DNA of 64,000 nt, taken from contig NZ_CP015749.1 in assembly GCF_001742145.1 (NCBI RefSeq), forward strand, positions 1,860,001 through 1,924,000, given 5' to 3'. The translations under genes and the position numbers were made by a program. Position 1 is the stretch's first letter, and every line of letters begins with the position of its first letter. This stretch comes from Pectobacterium parmentieri (GTDB taxonomy: Bacteria > Pseudomonadota > Gammaproteobacteria > Enterobacterales > Enterobacteriaceae). Below are positions 38,686 to 49,052 of this stretch, one piece after another. The notes beneath the pieces were generated by a model. The model ran no database searches. It saw only the letters and a program-made list of their open reading frames with translations, and was not told the DNA's origin.

Positions 38686-40325
38686 TATTTTGCCCTCTTC
38701 GGCTGAGGATCTTGATTACCAGAAGCCTCAAACACCAACGCATTACTCTTCTCATTCAAGGTCCGCAGCACTGGTTGTAGTTCCCGTAGCACCTGATCCA
38801 ACCGCTGCATATCTGCAACCATTTTGTTATATGCTGGCGAACCAGGTTGGAAGCCTTTCATGCTGCGATTCAATTCAAGCAGCGTTTTTTGCATATCTTC
38901 CGGCAGATCCTGCATCGCTTTGCTGGACGTTAGTTTATTCAACGTCGCCAACGTTTTTTGCATTTCACGTAGCGTTGCCTGACTTTCCGTCAACGTCTTC
39001 GTTGCTTCATTTACCATCGGGTTCAGCGGCAGGTTATTCACCTTATCCAGCACCGCCATCAGTTTCTGCTGAATCTGTGATAGGCCACCGTCAATGGTTG
39101 GCAGGATGGGGTAACCATCTAAAACGTAAAGTTTTTTATCCCCTTTCTCTTGTGGATAAAAATCGAGATCGATATAGAGCGCTCCGGTCAGGAGGTTAGC
39201 CGATTTCATCGAGGCACGCAGCCCCAACGGTTGAGCTTGCTTCAAATGCTGTTCAAAATCGAACGAACCGCCAATCTTCTTCTCGAACCGATCGGGTTCA
39301 ATACGAATCAGTACCGGAATGCGGTAATCATCATCCAGTTCCTGCTTCATATTTTTCGGGAAGAATGGCGCTTCAGCAACCGTCCCCAATCGAATACCAC
39401 GGAATTCAACCGGTGCTCCGGCCTGTAAACCGCGGATCGATTCGCTAAAGAACAGCAGATACTCTTTATATTCGGTATACAGCGAGTCCTGAATACTGCG
39501 CTGGCTATCAAAGAGTCGGTACTGCGCCATTGCCTTAGCCGCATCACCCAGTTCCCATCCCGCTGGGACATCAAAGCTGACGCCGCCGCTAAACAGCGTA
39601 GTCAGCGAGCCCATTTCGACACGCATGCCTTGTGCCGACATATCAAATGCGACGCCGCTGTCTTTCCAGAAACGGACGTTGCTGGTGATCAGACCGTCAT
39701 ACGGGGCTGAGATAAACAGTTGATAACGCATCTTGCGTGCTTTCGGATCGAACTCACTGGTTTCTACCGACCCTACCCGATAGCCACGGAACAGGACCGG
39801 GTCACCCGCATTCAACTGCCCGGATTGCTCGCTGTCCAGTATTACCCTGATACCTTTCGCATCCGGCGAGGCCAGCGGCGGCGCATCCAGCAGGGTAAAT
39901 TCGCGCTTCTCATCCTTATTAGCACCGGGTTGTAGTTCGATGTAGGCACCGGATAACAACGTACCCAGACCAGAAACCCCTTCCCGACCAATTTGTGGCT
40001 TCACCACCCAAAAAGCGGAGTCCTGTTTTAATAATTTATCCATACCATCATGCAGACGCGCTTTGATCTCCACTCGGTGAAGATCGTCGCTCAACACAAC
40101 GCTTTCGACCACCCCAACATCGACGCTGCGGCTTTTGATAGCAGTTTTACCTGCTTCAATGCCTTCGGCGTTGCTGGTAATCAGCGTAATTTGCGGCCCT
40201 TGGTGGCTGAAATGGTAAAACAATATCCAGGCCCCGATCAGCACGGTGACAATCGGCACAATCCAGACCGGCGACCAGCGTTTAATCGTTTCTACATCCG
40301 CAACGGCATGATTATCTTTCGCCAA
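38685..40325 (-). CDS. pqiB: MCE-domain protein PqiB, TTG start
   Basis: Inner-membrane-anchored periplasm-spanning tube that moves lipids between membranes with PqiA and PqiC. TTG 40325 is chosen: AAGGAG lies seven bases upstream and the resulting 546 aa equals the E. coli length; the frame's earlier ATGs lie within pqiA without ribosome-binding sites. After a short N-terminus, a membrane helix (WSPVWIVPIVTVLIGAWILF) is followed by three MCE domains (about 45-150, 160-270, 285-400) and a long helical C-terminal needle (about 430-530). It overlaps the 3' end of pqiA by 14 bp. The operon is pqiA-pqiB-pqiC. Confidence 0.95.
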   Translation of the reverse strand: MAKDNHAVADVETIKRWSPVWIVPIVTVLIGAWILFYHFSHQGPQITLITSNAEGIEAGKTAIKSRSVDVGVVESVVLSDDLHRVEIKARLHDGMDKLLKQDSAFWVVKPQIGREGVSGLGTLLSGAYIELQPGANKDEKREFTLLDAPPLASPDAKGIRVILDSEQSGQLNAGDPVLFRGYRVGSVETSEFDPKARKMRYQLFISAPYDGLITSNVRFWKDSGVAFDMSAQGMRVEMGSLTTLFSGGVSFDVPAGWELGDAAKAMAQYRLFDSQRSIQDSLYTEYKEYLLFFSESIRGLQAGAPVEFRGIRLGTVAEAPFFPKNMKQELDDDYRIPVLIRIEPDRFEKKIGGSFDFEQHLKQAQPLGLRASMKSANLLTGALYIDLDFYPQEKGDKKLYVLDGYPILPTIDGGLSQIQQKLMAVLDKVNNLPLNPMVNEATKTLTESQATLREMQKTLATLNKLTSSKAMQDLPEDMQKTLLELNRSMKGFQPGSPAYNKMVADMQRLDQVLRELQPVLRTLNEKSNALVFEASGNQDPQPKRAK

Positions 40326-41658
40326 CGGAAGACTCCTTATGAAGAACATCATCGCGACGATCCCACAGCAAACGGGGATCAAACATCATCGCAGCAAACA
40401 TGGTCAGAATCACCACGGCCGCGAACAGTACCGCCCCAATGGCGGGATAAATACTCATCAGACGACCAATGCGCACCATCGCAGACAGTACCGCAATTAC
40501 GAACACATCAATCATTGACCAACGTCCAACAAATTCAACCATCTCATAGATGACGTGCATTCGCTCGCTGTCTTCCGTTTTTTTGGTTTTACCATTGGCC
40601 TGCCAGCACAGCCAGCCTAACGCCAGCATTTTTAGCGTCGGCACCATCACGCTAGCGATAAAAATCACCAAGGCAACAGGATAAGATCCCATTCCCCACA
40701 GCAGGATAACGCCTGACATGATCGTCGATCCCATGCGATCGCCAAAAGCTTCGGTCACCATGATCGGCATCAGATTCGAGGGAATGTACAGCATTATCGA
40801 AGTAATCAGCAGCGCCAGCGTCCATTGCAGACTCTGTTTCTTACGGGCATGTCCGCGGGAGTGACAACGTGGGCAGATTAACTGGCCGGCTGGCAGAATG
40901 GCAGTGCAACATGAGCACGAACGCAGCCCTTGCGACAGCCCACTTTTCCCCAAAACCGGTGGTGCAGGTAATGCGGGCGGCGACACAACATCATTCCACA
41001 ACCAGCGACGATCGAGGCTTTGAAAGGCAAGCAGTTGTAGCAGACAGAACAGAACAAAAGGCATAAAGCTGGTGCCGATGCCAATGTCACCATAGGCCAT
41101 CAGTTTGACAAAGCTGACCAATACACCAGCCAGAAAAATCTCCGCCATGCCCCAACTTTTAAGATGAAACAACATCTTGCCCATGCCCTTTTTCAATGGC
41201 AGCGGCAGCGATACATGCAGGCAAAGCAGAATAAGAGTCGCCATGCTGAAAGCGGGGACTAATTGAACAAAAAGCATAAACAGCGTCGCGACGCTGGCGT
41301 AGTTTTCCGCCACCATCACTTTAGGAATCTGTATCAGGGTAATTTCGCTGGTGATCCCCGCCACGCGCATAGAAACGAAGGGGAAAAGGTTTGCCAGCAA
41401 TAGCATAAACAAGGCACTTATCGCGTAGCCAACTGGCCGTTTACGCGGCTCCGCCTGACGGCTGGTTAGCACAGTTTTACAGCGTGGGCAGGCTGCCTTC
41501 TGTCCGTGTGACAACATGGGTAATTCCACCAGCAGGTCACACTGCGGGCAAAGTATATAGTCATCATGGTGATGATGTTCGTGTTCAGGACTACGTTCAT
41601 CGTGAAGACCATGCTCACGTTGAAGATTACAGTCATGCCGATCGTGATGGGTACACAC
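40312..41658 (-). CDS. pqiA: Inner-membrane protein PqiA with His-rich N-terminus
   Basis: Membrane component (448 aa) of the Pqi lipid-transport system, with two homologous halves. Each half carries a Cys4 zinc-ribbon-like motif (CPQCDLLVELP...CPRC and CSCCTAILP...CPRC) and about four membrane helices. FLAGVLVSFVKLMAYGDIG and EMVEFVGRWSMIDVFVIAVL are strongly conserved with E. coli. Unusual: the N-terminus before the first zinc motif is expanded and very His-rich (HEHHHH and other His, about residues 4-31), longer than the MCEHHHA start of E. coli. This may be a metal-binding extension. The pqi operon is SoxRS-responsive in E. coli. Confidence 0.94.
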   Translation of the reverse strand: MCTHHDRHDCNLQREHGLHDERSPEHEHHHHDDYILCPQCDLLVELPMLSHGQKAACPRCKTVLTSRQAEPRKRPVGYAISALFMLLLANLFPFVSMRVAGITSEITLIQIPKVMVAENYASVATLFMLFVQLVPAFSMATLILLCLHVSLPLPLKKGMGKMLFHLKSWGMAEIFLAGVLVSFVKLMAYGDIGIGTSFMPFVLFCLLQLLAFQSLDRRWLWNDVVSPPALPAPPVLGKSGLSQGLRSCSCCTAILPAGQLICPRCHSRGHARKKQSLQWTLALLITSIMLYIPSNLMPIMVTEAFGDRMGSTIMSGVILLWGMGSYPVALVIFIASVMVPTLKMLALGWLCWQANGKTKKTEDSERMHVIYEMVEFVGRWSMIDVFVIAVLSAMVRIGRLMSIYPAIGAVLFAAVVILTMFAAMMFDPRLLWDRRDDVLHKESSVGER

Positions 41659-41705
41659 GCGCCCTCTCCTTCAAACTCGTCAGCTTCTGACCAAAAACAT
41701 CTTCT

Positions 41706-41736
41706 ATCAATACGGGAGTTAACCTCCCGTATTGAT
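41706..41736. terminator. 13-bp perfect hairpin between uup and pqiA
   Basis: ATCAATACGGGAG and its complement around TTAAC. It lies between the uup stop and the pqiA start. No T-run follows, so it may attenuate or protect the mRNA rather than end it. Confidence 0.5.
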
Positions 41737-41758
41737 GACATAACACAGACAACGTAGA

Positions 41759-43669
41759 TTAGCCGTTTTTCTGTGCTTCCAGCTCTTCCCAACGTGCGAA
41801 ACAGATCTCCAACGCGCTTTCCGCTTCCGCCAGTGCCGTCAGTACCGACTGTGTTTCATCATGCGGGCGGCTAAAGAAACTGGCATCGTTCATCTGCGCT
41901 TGCAGCGACTCGATTTCCTGCTCCAGTTGCTCAATACGCAGCGGTAACTGCTCTAATTCGCGCTGAAGGTTATAACTTAATTTTCCGACACTTCGTTTAG
42001 CTGACGGTGCGGTGCTCGCTGTCGCCACTGGCGCGGCGGCTGCCGGAGCCGTCGTCGTGCGCAGTGGCGTTGTCGTCGCGCGCTGCTGTTGCGCATCGAA
42101 ATATCCACCAACGAAGCGGGAAATTTTGCCATCGCCTTCAAAGATCCAGCATTCGGTAACCGAGTTGTCAACGAACTGACGATCGTGACTGACCAGCAGG
42201 ACGGTTCCCTGATAGCTTTCGATCAATTCTTCCAGCAGTTCCAACGTTTCCACGTCCAGATCGTTGGTCGGTTCATCAAGAATCAACAGGTTGCTAGGCT
42301 TGAGGAACAAACGTGCCAGCAGCAGACGGTTACGTTCGCCACCGGACAGCGCTTTTACTGGCGTCATCGCACGTTTTGGATGGAACAGAAAGTCCTGCAA
42401 GTAGCCCAACACATGGCGTGAGCGGCCGTTGACCATCACTTCCTGCTTGCCTTCCGCCAGGTTGTCCATCACCGTGCGCTCTGGATCGAGTTCAGCACGG
42501 TGCTGATCGAAATAGGCAACCTCCAGCTTCGTGCCGCAGTGCACACGTCCGCTGACAGGCTCTAACCCACCTAACATCAATTTCAGCAGCGTGGTTTTAC
42601 CACAGCCATTCGGCCCCACCAGCGCAATCTTGTCACCGCGCTGTACCTGAGCGGAGAAATTGCGCGTCAGTATCTTATTGTCAATCTGATAGCTGACATC
42701 TTCCAACTCGAACACAATTTTGCCGGAGCGAGCAGCTTCTTCAACCTGCATTTTCGCCGAGCCCATCACTTCACGACGCTGCGCACGATCCTGGCGCATT
42801 GCCTTCAGCGCCCGCACGCGTCCTTCATTACGTGTACGCCGAGCCTTGATGCCCTGGCGGATCCACACTTCTTCCTGCGCCAGTTTGCGATCGAACTCTG
42901 CATTTTGTAGATCTTCAACCCGCAGCGCTTCTTCTTTCCCTTCCAGATATTTCTCGTAATTGCCCGGCCAGGAAACCAGTTTACCGCGGTCAAGATCGAC
43001 AATACGGGTCGCCATATTACGAATAAATGAACGGTCATGGGAGATAAAGACGATGCTGCCTTGGAACGTTTTCAAGAAGGTTTCCAGCCAGTCGATCGTC
43101 TCGATATCCAAGTGGTTCGTCGGTTCATCCAGCAGCAGCACGCGCGGCGAACTTACCAACGCTCTGCCAAGTGCCGCTTTACGCAACCAGCCACCAGAAA
43201 GCGAAGCCAGCGGTGCATCGGCGGACAGACCTAGCTGCTCCAGTACTTCATGAATACGGCTTTCCAGTTGCCACAACCCCTGATGCTCCAGAACGTCTTG
43301 CAACTTAGCTAACTGGTTCAGGTTCTTTTCACTCGGATCGCTTTCTACCAGGCGCAGCATGGCGTGGTAATCCTTCAGGTAACCCGCCTGTGCAGCGACC
43401 CCTTCAGCGACAAAATCAAACACGCTACCGGCAACATCGCGCGGTGGATCCTGCTGCAAACGGGCGACAATCAGATCCTGTTCATAGGTAATGCGGCCAT
43501 CATCCAGCGGGATTTCTTTGGCAAGAATTTTCAGTAGCGTCGATTTACCTGCACCGTTGCGCCCAACCAGACAAACGCGTTCATTCTCTTCGATATGGAG
43601 TTCGGTGTTATCCAACAGCGGTGCATCGCTAAACGACAGCCATGCACCTGAAACACTAATTAAAGACAT
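41759..43669 (-). CDS. uup: ABC-F ATPase Uup
   Basis: Soluble ABC-F protein (636 aa) with two ATPase domains, acting on ribosomes/50S and affecting transposon precise excision in E. coli. First Walker A GRNGAGKST (about 37-45) with signature LSGGW; second Walker A GPNGCGKTT (about 351-359) with LSGGE; both Walker B motifs (LLLDEPTNHLD and LILDEPTNDLD). The linker (about 240-310) is Arg-rich and helical. The C-terminal extension contains an Ala/Thr/Pro-rich linker and then the DNA-binding coiled coil (LEQLPLRIEQLEQEIESLQ). It is 3 bp after rlmKL, probably co-transcribed. Confidence 0.97.
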   Translation of the reverse strand: MSLISVSGAWLSFSDAPLLDNTELHIEENERVCLVGRNGAGKSTLLKILAKEIPLDDGRITYEQDLIVARLQQDPPRDVAGSVFDFVAEGVAAQAGYLKDYHAMLRLVESDPSEKNLNQLAKLQDVLEHQGLWQLESRIHEVLEQLGLSADAPLASLSGGWLRKAALGRALVSSPRVLLLDEPTNHLDIETIDWLETFLKTFQGSIVFISHDRSFIRNMATRIVDLDRGKLVSWPGNYEKYLEGKEEALRVEDLQNAEFDRKLAQEEVWIRQGIKARRTRNEGRVRALKAMRQDRAQRREVMGSAKMQVEEAARSGKIVFELEDVSYQIDNKILTRNFSAQVQRGDKIALVGPNGCGKTTLLKLMLGGLEPVSGRVHCGTKLEVAYFDQHRAELDPERTVMDNLAEGKQEVMVNGRSRHVLGYLQDFLFHPKRAMTPVKALSGGERNRLLLARLFLKPSNLLILDEPTNDLDVETLELLEELIESYQGTVLLVSHDRQFVDNSVTECWIFEGDGKISRFVGGYFDAQQQRATTTPLRTTTAPAAAAPVATASTAPSAKRSVGKLSYNLQRELEQLPLRIEQLEQEIESLQAQMNDASFFSRPHDETQSVLTALAEAESALEICFARWEELEAQKNG

Positions 43670-43672
43670 CGG

Positions 43673-45790
43673 TTACTTTTCCTCACCGGCATGCGTTAGC
43701 AGCCAGCAGTTATGAATCTGACGATTACGAGCAAAATCTTGTGATTGGGTCTGCGCCGTGATTTCTTTGGCGTTCAGCCCCAGCGCAGCCAGGCCAGCGA
43801 TATCCATCTGGAAGCCACGTTTATTATTCGAGAACATGATGGTGCCGCCACGGCGCAACAGACGTTTGAGATCGGTCATCAGCGCCAGATGGTCGCGCTG
43901 GACATCAAACGACTCTTCCATCCGTTTTGAGTTAGAGAAGGTCGGCGGGTCAATGAAGATCACATCAAACTGTTCATGACCGTTATGCAGCCATGACAGG
44001 CAGTCCGCCTGAATCAAACGGTGCTGACGCCCGGTCAGGCCGTTCACCCGCAGATTTTTCTCCGCCCATTCCAGATAGGTGCGCGACATGTCAACGGTAG
44101 TCGTTGAACGTGCGCCCCCCAATCCAGCGTGAACGCTCGCCGTGCCGGTGTAGGCAAACAGGTTGAGGAAATCTTTGCCACGGCTCATCTCGCCCAGCAT
44201 TTTGCGAGCGATACGATGATCGAGGAACAAACCGGTATCAAGATAGTCGGTCAGGTTGACCCACAGTTTGGCACCAAATTCTTCCATCAGAAGGAAATCG
44301 CCTTTCTGCGCCAGTTTCTCATACTGGTTTTTACCTTTCTGGCGTTCGCGCGTTTTCAGCACCAGACGGTTCGACGGTAATTCCAGCACGCTCAACGTCG
44401 CGTTAATGACATCAAACAGCCGCTGACGGGCTTTTTGTGCATCAATAGTTTTCGGCGGAGCATACTCTTGTACGACGACCCAACTGCCGTAGCGATCGAC
44501 GGCAACATTATATTCAGGCAGATCGGCATCATAGAGGCGATAGCATTCAATTCCCTGCTGCTTCGCCCATTTATCCAGCTTGCGCAGGTTCTTACGCAGG
44601 CGGTTGGCAAAATCTTCGGCGATTTGCCCCGCAGATTCACCCTGCGTGTCCGCCAGTTGATAATTCTTCTGTACACAGTCCAGCGGGCCGTTTTTCGCTT
44701 TAAATTGACGTTCAGCACGCAGTTGCAGGCAACTCAGCAGTTCCGGCGATGCGCTAAACAACGATAGCTGCCAGCCGCCAAAATCGCTTTTCATCTTACG
44801 GCCCAGCATATTATGCAAGGCGATCAGCGCAGGCTCACTTTCCAGACGCTCACCGTAAGGTGGGTTGCTGATGACCGTGCCCTTCGGACCTTCCGGCAAC
44901 GGGTTCTGTAGCTGTGCTGCATCCTTCACACCGAAAGAAATCAACTCGGCAACGCCTGCACGACGCGCATTGGCTTTCGCGATCTCAATGACTCGGCGGT
45001 CGTTATCCGACCCGAAGAAGCGCGACGTGGTTGCCTGTAAACCTTCGCGAGCACGTTGTTGTGCTTCACTGGTCAATTCATGCCACAGTTCAGCATCGTG
45101 TTTTAACCAGGCGTTAAATCCCCAGTGTGTACGGTGCAAACCGGGTGCACGGTCGGAGGCCATCATTGCCGCTTCGATCAGCAACGTACCGGAACCACAC
45201 ATCGGATCGACCATCGGCGTACCGTTTTGCCAGCCAGATCGTGAAACAATCGCCGCCGCCAGATTTTCTTTTAGCGGCGCGAGTCCAGCCAGATCGCGGT
45301 AACCACGCTGATGCAGGCCATCACCACTTAAGTCCAGCGCAACGCTCGCCATATCGCGCTGCAAAAAGACGTTAACGCGAATATCCGGCTGCTGTTTCGC
45401 CACGTCCGGCCGCTGCCCGGTTTTGCGCGTAAAGCTATCGACAATCGCATCTTTTACTTTTAACGCGCCATACTGACTGTTGCGGATATCGTCATTAGTA
45501 CCCGTAAAATGCACGGCAAAAGTTTTATCGATGCTAAAGATAGCTGACCAGTCAATCGCCTGCACGCCCAGATATAAATCCAGATCGCTGTGTACCTTGA
45601 ACTCATTCAGCGGCAGCAGAATGCGCGACGCCAGACGGCTCCACAGCAGGCTCTGGTACAGCAGGCGGTTGTCACCCTCAAAATGGACACCGCCCTGCAC
45701 AACCGCACAAGACTGCGCACCCAATGATTCGAGCTCGCTTTTTAATAACTCTTCTAGTCCCCGCGCCGTGCTGGCAAACAAAGCATTCAT
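43673..45790 (-). CDS. rlmL: Bifunctional 23S rRNA methyltransferase RlmKL
   Basis: 705-aa fusion enzyme that makes m2G2445 (RlmL half) and m7G2069 (RlmK half) on 23S rRNA. N-terminal THUMP domain (about 45-155); first Rossmann methyltransferase with [17 protein letters not shown] and the catalytic motif [11 protein letters not shown]; second methyltransferase (about 480-700) with [16 protein letters not shown] and [12 protein letters not shown]. Full length. Order rlmKL-uup-pqiA as in E. coli. Confidence 0.97.
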   Translation of the reverse strand: MNALFASTARGLEELLKSELESLGAQSCAVVQGGVHFEGDNRLLYQSLLWSRLASRILLPLNEFKVHSDLDLYLGVQAIDWSAIFSIDKTFAVHFTGTNDDIRNSQYGALKVKDAIVDSFTRKTGQRPDVAKQQPDIRVNVFLQRDMASVALDLSGDGLHQRGYRDLAGLAPLKENLAAAIVSRSGWQNGTPMVDPMCGSGTLLIEAAMMASDRAPGLHRTHWGFNAWLKHDAELWHELTSEAQQRAREGLQATTSRFFGSDNDRRVIEIAKANARRAGVAELISFGVKDAAQLQNPLPEGPKGTVISNPPYGERLESEPALIALHNMLGRKMKSDFGGWQLSLFSASPELLSCLQLRAERQFKAKNGPLDCVQKNYQLADTQGESAGQIAEDFANRLRKNLRKLDKWAKQQGIECYRLYDADLPEYNVAVDRYGSWVVVQEYAPPKTIDAQKARQRLFDVINATLSVLELPSNRLVLKTRERQKGKNQYEKLAQKGDFLLMEEFGAKLWVNLTDYLDTGLFLDHRIARKMLGEMSRGKDFLNLFAYTGTASVHAGLGGARSTTTVDMSRTYLEWAEKNLRVNGLTGRQHRLIQADCLSWLHNGHEQFDVIFIDPPTFSNSKRMEESFDVQRDHLALMTDLKRLLRRGGTIMFSNNKRGFQMDIAGLAALGLNAKEITAQTQSQDFARNRQIHNCWLLTHAGEEK

Positions 45791-45903
45791 GTCGTCACTA
45801 TCACCAAAAAGAAATACATTAAAGAAAGAAATTGAGGCGCATTATAGCTAATCCGAGACGCTTGTCATAAAGTTGCCGCTTTACTTCGGCAAGGAACAGG
45901 TCA

Positions 45904-47007
45904 GTGATCGGCGTAACGCGACTTTATATACACCCAGTAAAATCGATGCGGGGGCTACAACTGTCCCATGCGATGGCATCCGTCAGCGGTTTGGCGAACG
46001 ATCGTGCGTTCATGATTACCGAACCGGATGGCACCTTTATTACTGCCCGCCAGTATCCACAAATGGTGTTATTTACTCCCGCGTTGCTACCGGATGGGCT
46101 GTTTATTGCCGCACCGGATGGTCAAACTGCCACTATTCGTTTTGCCGACTTCATCGAAGCGCCTCAACCGACAGAAGTCTGGGGAACACACTTCACCGCG
46201 CTCGTCGCACCCGATGCGATTAACACATGGCTAAGCCACTATTTTCAGCGTTCGGTACAGCTTCGCTGGGTAGGCAATGCGCCATCTCGTCGGGTGAAGC
46301 ATTATCCCAATGTTCCATTGGCGTTCGCCGACGGTTATCCGTTTCTGTTAATTAATGATGCATCATTTCAGGCGCTACGCCAGCGCTGCTCGGCCGGAAT
46401 CAAAATTGAACAATTTCGCCCCAATCTAGTGGTGACGGGTGCGGAAGCCTTTACCGAAGATAGTTGGAAAACCATTCGCATTGGCGAGATTATTTTTGAC
46501 GTTGTCAAACCCTGTAGCCGCTGCATTTTGACCACCGTCAGCATCGAACGTGGACGTAAGCACCCGTCGTCAGAACCGCTGGCAACGCTGCAATCTTTCC
46601 GTACTGCCGACAACGGCGACGTGGATTTCGGGCAAAATCTGGTCGCCAGAAATACCGGAATCATTCGCGTAGGTGACACATTGGAAGTCTTAGCGACCAA
46701 ACCGCCGCGTCCTTATGGTTCCGGCCAGACTGTCGAAAGCCTTGTCGTTCCCGAAAAAAGCGAACAAACCGTCACCATCCACTATCAGGGACAATCGTTA
46801 CAAGGGAATAACCAGCAGATTTTACTGGAACAACTGGAGCAACAGGGCATTCGCGTCCCCTACTCTTGTCGAGCTGGACTGTGCGGATGCTGTAAATTGA
46901 CGTTAGTCAGCGGAGAGGTTTCTGCACTGAAGCAAAGCGCCATCAGAGCAAACGGTGAAATTCTTAGCTGTAGCTGTATCCCACAGAGCGACCTTCATTT
47001 GCAATAA
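45904..47007 (+). CDS. ycbX: MOSC and 2Fe-2S domain protein YcbX
   Basis: Molybdenum-cofactor-dependent N-hydroxylated-compound reductase partner; detoxifies base analogues such as hydroxylaminopurine in E. coli with CysJ. 367 aa from GTG 45904. MOSC N-terminal barrel (about 1-115), MOSC domain with [14 protein letters not shown] carrying the cofactor-binding Cys (about 195-215), and a C-terminal ferredoxin domain with the CX4CX2C cluster motif ([11 protein letters not shown]) and a distal Cys in LSCSC. The order beside zapC and rlmKL follows E. coli. Confidence 0.95.
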   Translation: MIGVTRLYIHPVKSMRGLQLSHAMASVSGLANDRAFMITEPDGTFITARQYPQMVLFTPALLPDGLFIAAPDGQTATIRFADFIEAPQPTEVWGTHFTALVAPDAINTWLSHYFQRSVQLRWVGNAPSRRVKHYPNVPLAFADGYPFLLINDASFQALRQRCSAGIKIEQFRPNLVVTGAEAFTEDSWKTIRIGEIIFDVVKPCSRCILTTVSIERGRKHPSSEPLATLQSFRTADNGDVDFGQNLVARNTGIIRVGDTLEVLATKPPRPYGSGQTVESLVVPEKSEQTVTIHYQGQSLQGNNQQILLEQLEQQGIRVPYSCRAGLCGCCKLTLVSGEVSALKQSAIRANGEILSCSCIPQSDLHLQ

Positions 47008-47026
47008 AAAAATCTGCAATAGTCGA

Positions 47027-47049
47027 ATGCAGCTTGAAGTATGACGGGG
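47027..47049. repeat. Solo end of the 11592-11790 repeat family
   Basis: GCTTGAAGTATGACGGGG context matches the right terminus of the full element. It lies between the convergent ycbX and zapC stops. Confidence 0.6.
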
Positions 47050-47050
47050 A

Positions 47051-47638
47051 TTAGACGACTTTAGCATACTCAAATGCAGACGTGCCTTCGCCTAGCGTGG
47101 TTTCCCACTCAACCCCATTCTGAACAACGGCAGGCATTAACCTGTCGTGCATAATTTTTATGGCATCGCCCAACCCCATCGTTTTCCCACTTAACGACAG
47201 TTGTTCTTGCGCCAGCAGGCAAAGACAGGCTTTATCTCCCGCTTCTGCCACCAGAAAACAGGCCGTTTCATGCGTTTCGGTGAGCTGCACCTGCACAATA
47301 TCCCCTGCCTGCGGTGCATAGGCCACAGCATCCGATTGTTGGATGAAATGCCAGCTTTTTGGCATGAGCGGTTTAAGGAATCGGCTTGCCACCAGCGCGT
47401 TCAAAACTAATTCGCCCTGGAGGTCGCGATGCAACGCCATTTTCTGGCATTTGTCATTATAAGTAAAAAATAACGCGGCATCGTCAACACAAAATGCACA
47501 TTCATTAAATGCATCCGGCGTTAGCATTTTAGACGGAAAGCGAGAACGGAATAACATGCCGTTAGCCAGATCCAACATCAGGCGATCGTGTTCGGTATCA
47601 AAATACCAGCGCCAGTTATCGTCAGGTTTTAACTTCAT
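47051..47638 (-). CDS. zapC: Cell division protein ZapC
   Basis: Cytoplasmic FtsZ-associated protein that bundles protofilaments and helps Z-ring stability. 195 aa; the ZapC start [32 protein letters not shown] and the C-terminal [18 protein letters not shown] region match. GAAGGG precedes the ATG. It lies between ycbX and pyrD, as in E. coli. Confidence 0.95.
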   Translation of the reverse strand: MKLKPDDNWRWYFDTEHDRLMLDLANGMLFRSRFPSKMLTPDAFNECAFCVDDAALFFTYNDKCQKMALHRDLQGELVLNALVASRFLKPLMPKSWHFIQQSDAVAYAPQAGDIVQVQLTETHETACFLVAEAGDKACLCLLAQEQLSLSGKTMGLGDAIKIMHDRLMPAVVQNGVEWETTLGEGTSAFEYAKVV

Positions 47639-47787
47639 ATTATTTACCCTTCGCCTTCACAGTAGAAATATCAGAAATGGCCGATTGTGTTTTCTTGCAT
47701 CGCAATAATCGTTCAGCAAATAAACATCGCAGCAAGAAGATCAAACATCGATTGATAGATTATTTACGTAAACGGATAAAATATAGA

Positions 47788-47819
47788 CTAGCTGGGGAGA
47801 TAAATAAACCCCCAGCTAG
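47788..47819 (-). terminator. Terminator-like hairpin between pyrD and zapC
   Basis: CTAGCTGGGG and CCCCAGCTAG form a 10-bp stem with a 12-base loop, followed on the minus strand by a T-rich stretch; 20 bases after the pyrD stop. Confidence 0.55.
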
Positions 47820-47838
47820 AAATGAAAGGACTTTCGGA

Positions 47839-48849
47839 TTAAATATGTGTAACGATATCTTTAATCAGGCGAGGACCGTGGAAAATAAACCCTGAATATA
47901 TCTGTACCAGCGACGCGCCAGCATCCATTTTTTCACGTGCGGCGACCAGAGAGTCAATTCCACCAACACCAATAATCGGTAAACGTCCCGCTAATTCCTG
48001 TGACAAGCGGCGGATAATTTCCGTGCTGCTCGTCTGCAATGGACGCCCACTTAATCCTCCCGTTTGTCCGCAATGATTTAATCCCTGAATCAGTTTTCTG
48101 TCGAGCGTTGTATTCGTGGCAATCACACCATCGATGTTATGACGCACCAGACTATCGGCAATTTGGATCAATTCTTCCTCAGAAAGATCCGGGGCGATCT
48201 TCACAGCCACTGGGACATATTTCTGATGCTTCTCTTTTAATTCTGTCTGCTTATTTTTTATCGCTAGCAAAAGATCGTCCAGCGCTTCACCATATTGCAG
48301 GCTGCGTAACCCCGGCGTATTGGGTGACGAAATGTTGATCGCGATATAGCCTGCGTGAGGATAAACTTTATCCATACAGATCAAATAATCGTCTTTGCCT
48401 TGCTCAACCGGGGTATCTTTATTCTTGCCAATATTGATCCCTAATACACCACCAAAACGCGTTTTCTTTACATTCTCGACCAGGTAATCCACGCCTTTAT
48501 TATTGAACCCCATCCGATTGATCAACCCTTCCGCTTCCACTACGCGGAATAATCTTGGTTTATCATTACCGGCTTGTGGACGCGGCGTTACCGTACCCAC
48601 TTCAATAAAACCAAATCCCATTGCGCCTAAAGCATCGATACATTCGCCGTCTTTATCTAATCCCGCAGCCAAACCTAGTGGATTTTTAAAAGATAGTCCC
48701 ATGCAGGTAACGGGTTTAGTCGGAACAGATTGACGGACGAGAAATTCAAAAGGCGTGTTGGTAATGCGGCGTAATTGTTGGAAGGTCAGCTCATGTGCAC
48801 GCTCTGGATCGAGCTGAAACAGGGCTTTTTTGATAACGGGATAGAACAT
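47839..48849 (-). CDS. pyrD: Dihydroorotate dehydrogenase (quinone)
   Basis: Membrane-associated class 2 dihydroorotate dehydrogenase; FMN enzyme that oxidises dihydroorotate to orotate using quinone in pyrimidine synthesis. ATG 48849 ([16 protein letters not shown]) follows AGGAGA by five bases and gives 336 aa, the E. coli length; an upstream extension to 48873 is not needed. The N-terminal quinone-tunnel helices (about 1-35), the catalytic Ser in [10 protein letters not shown], the FMN phosphate loop GVGGID and [10 protein letters not shown] are visible. A PurR-like operator (48960-48975) and a leader hairpin GCTTAC/GTAAGC lie upstream, as in E. coli regulation. Confidence 0.97.
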   Translation of the reverse strand: MFYPVIKKALFQLDPERAHELTFQQLRRITNTPFEFLVRQSVPTKPVTCMGLSFKNPLGLAAGLDKDGECIDALGAMGFGFIEVGTVTPRPQAGNDKPRLFRVVEAEGLINRMGFNNKGVDYLVENVKKTRFGGVLGINIGKNKDTPVEQGKDDYLICMDKVYPHAGYIAINISSPNTPGLRSLQYGEALDDLLLAIKNKQTELKEKHQKYVPVAVKIAPDLSEEELIQIADSLVRHNIDGVIATNTTLDRKLIQGLNHCGQTGGLSGRPLQTSSTEIIRRLSQELAGRLPIIGVGGIDSLVAAREKMDAGASLVQIYSGFIFHGPRLIKDIVTHI

Positions 48850-48959
48850 ATTGTCTCCTGAGATCCCTATCACAAAGGTATCTTGCTTACGCAGAAAGTA
48901 AGCAATAGTGGATTACGGTTTAACTCACGGTCGGTGATGGTAGTGCCATCTCTGCGGAA

Positions 48960-48975
48960 AGTAAAACGTTTGCGG
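48960..48975 (-). promoter_or_regulatory. PurR-type operator of pyrD
   Basis: On the minus strand CCGCAAACGTTTTACT keeps the GCAAnCGnTT core of the PurR consensus. It is 111 bases upstream of the pyrD ATG; E. coli pyrD is also PurR-controlled. Confidence 0.65.
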
Positions 48976-49052
48976 AAGTAAGAAATTAACGTGGGGGGAA
49001 ATATCACACGCGGCAGGCTACCGCGTGTGATAGAGGAATGGCCGTGACGGAA

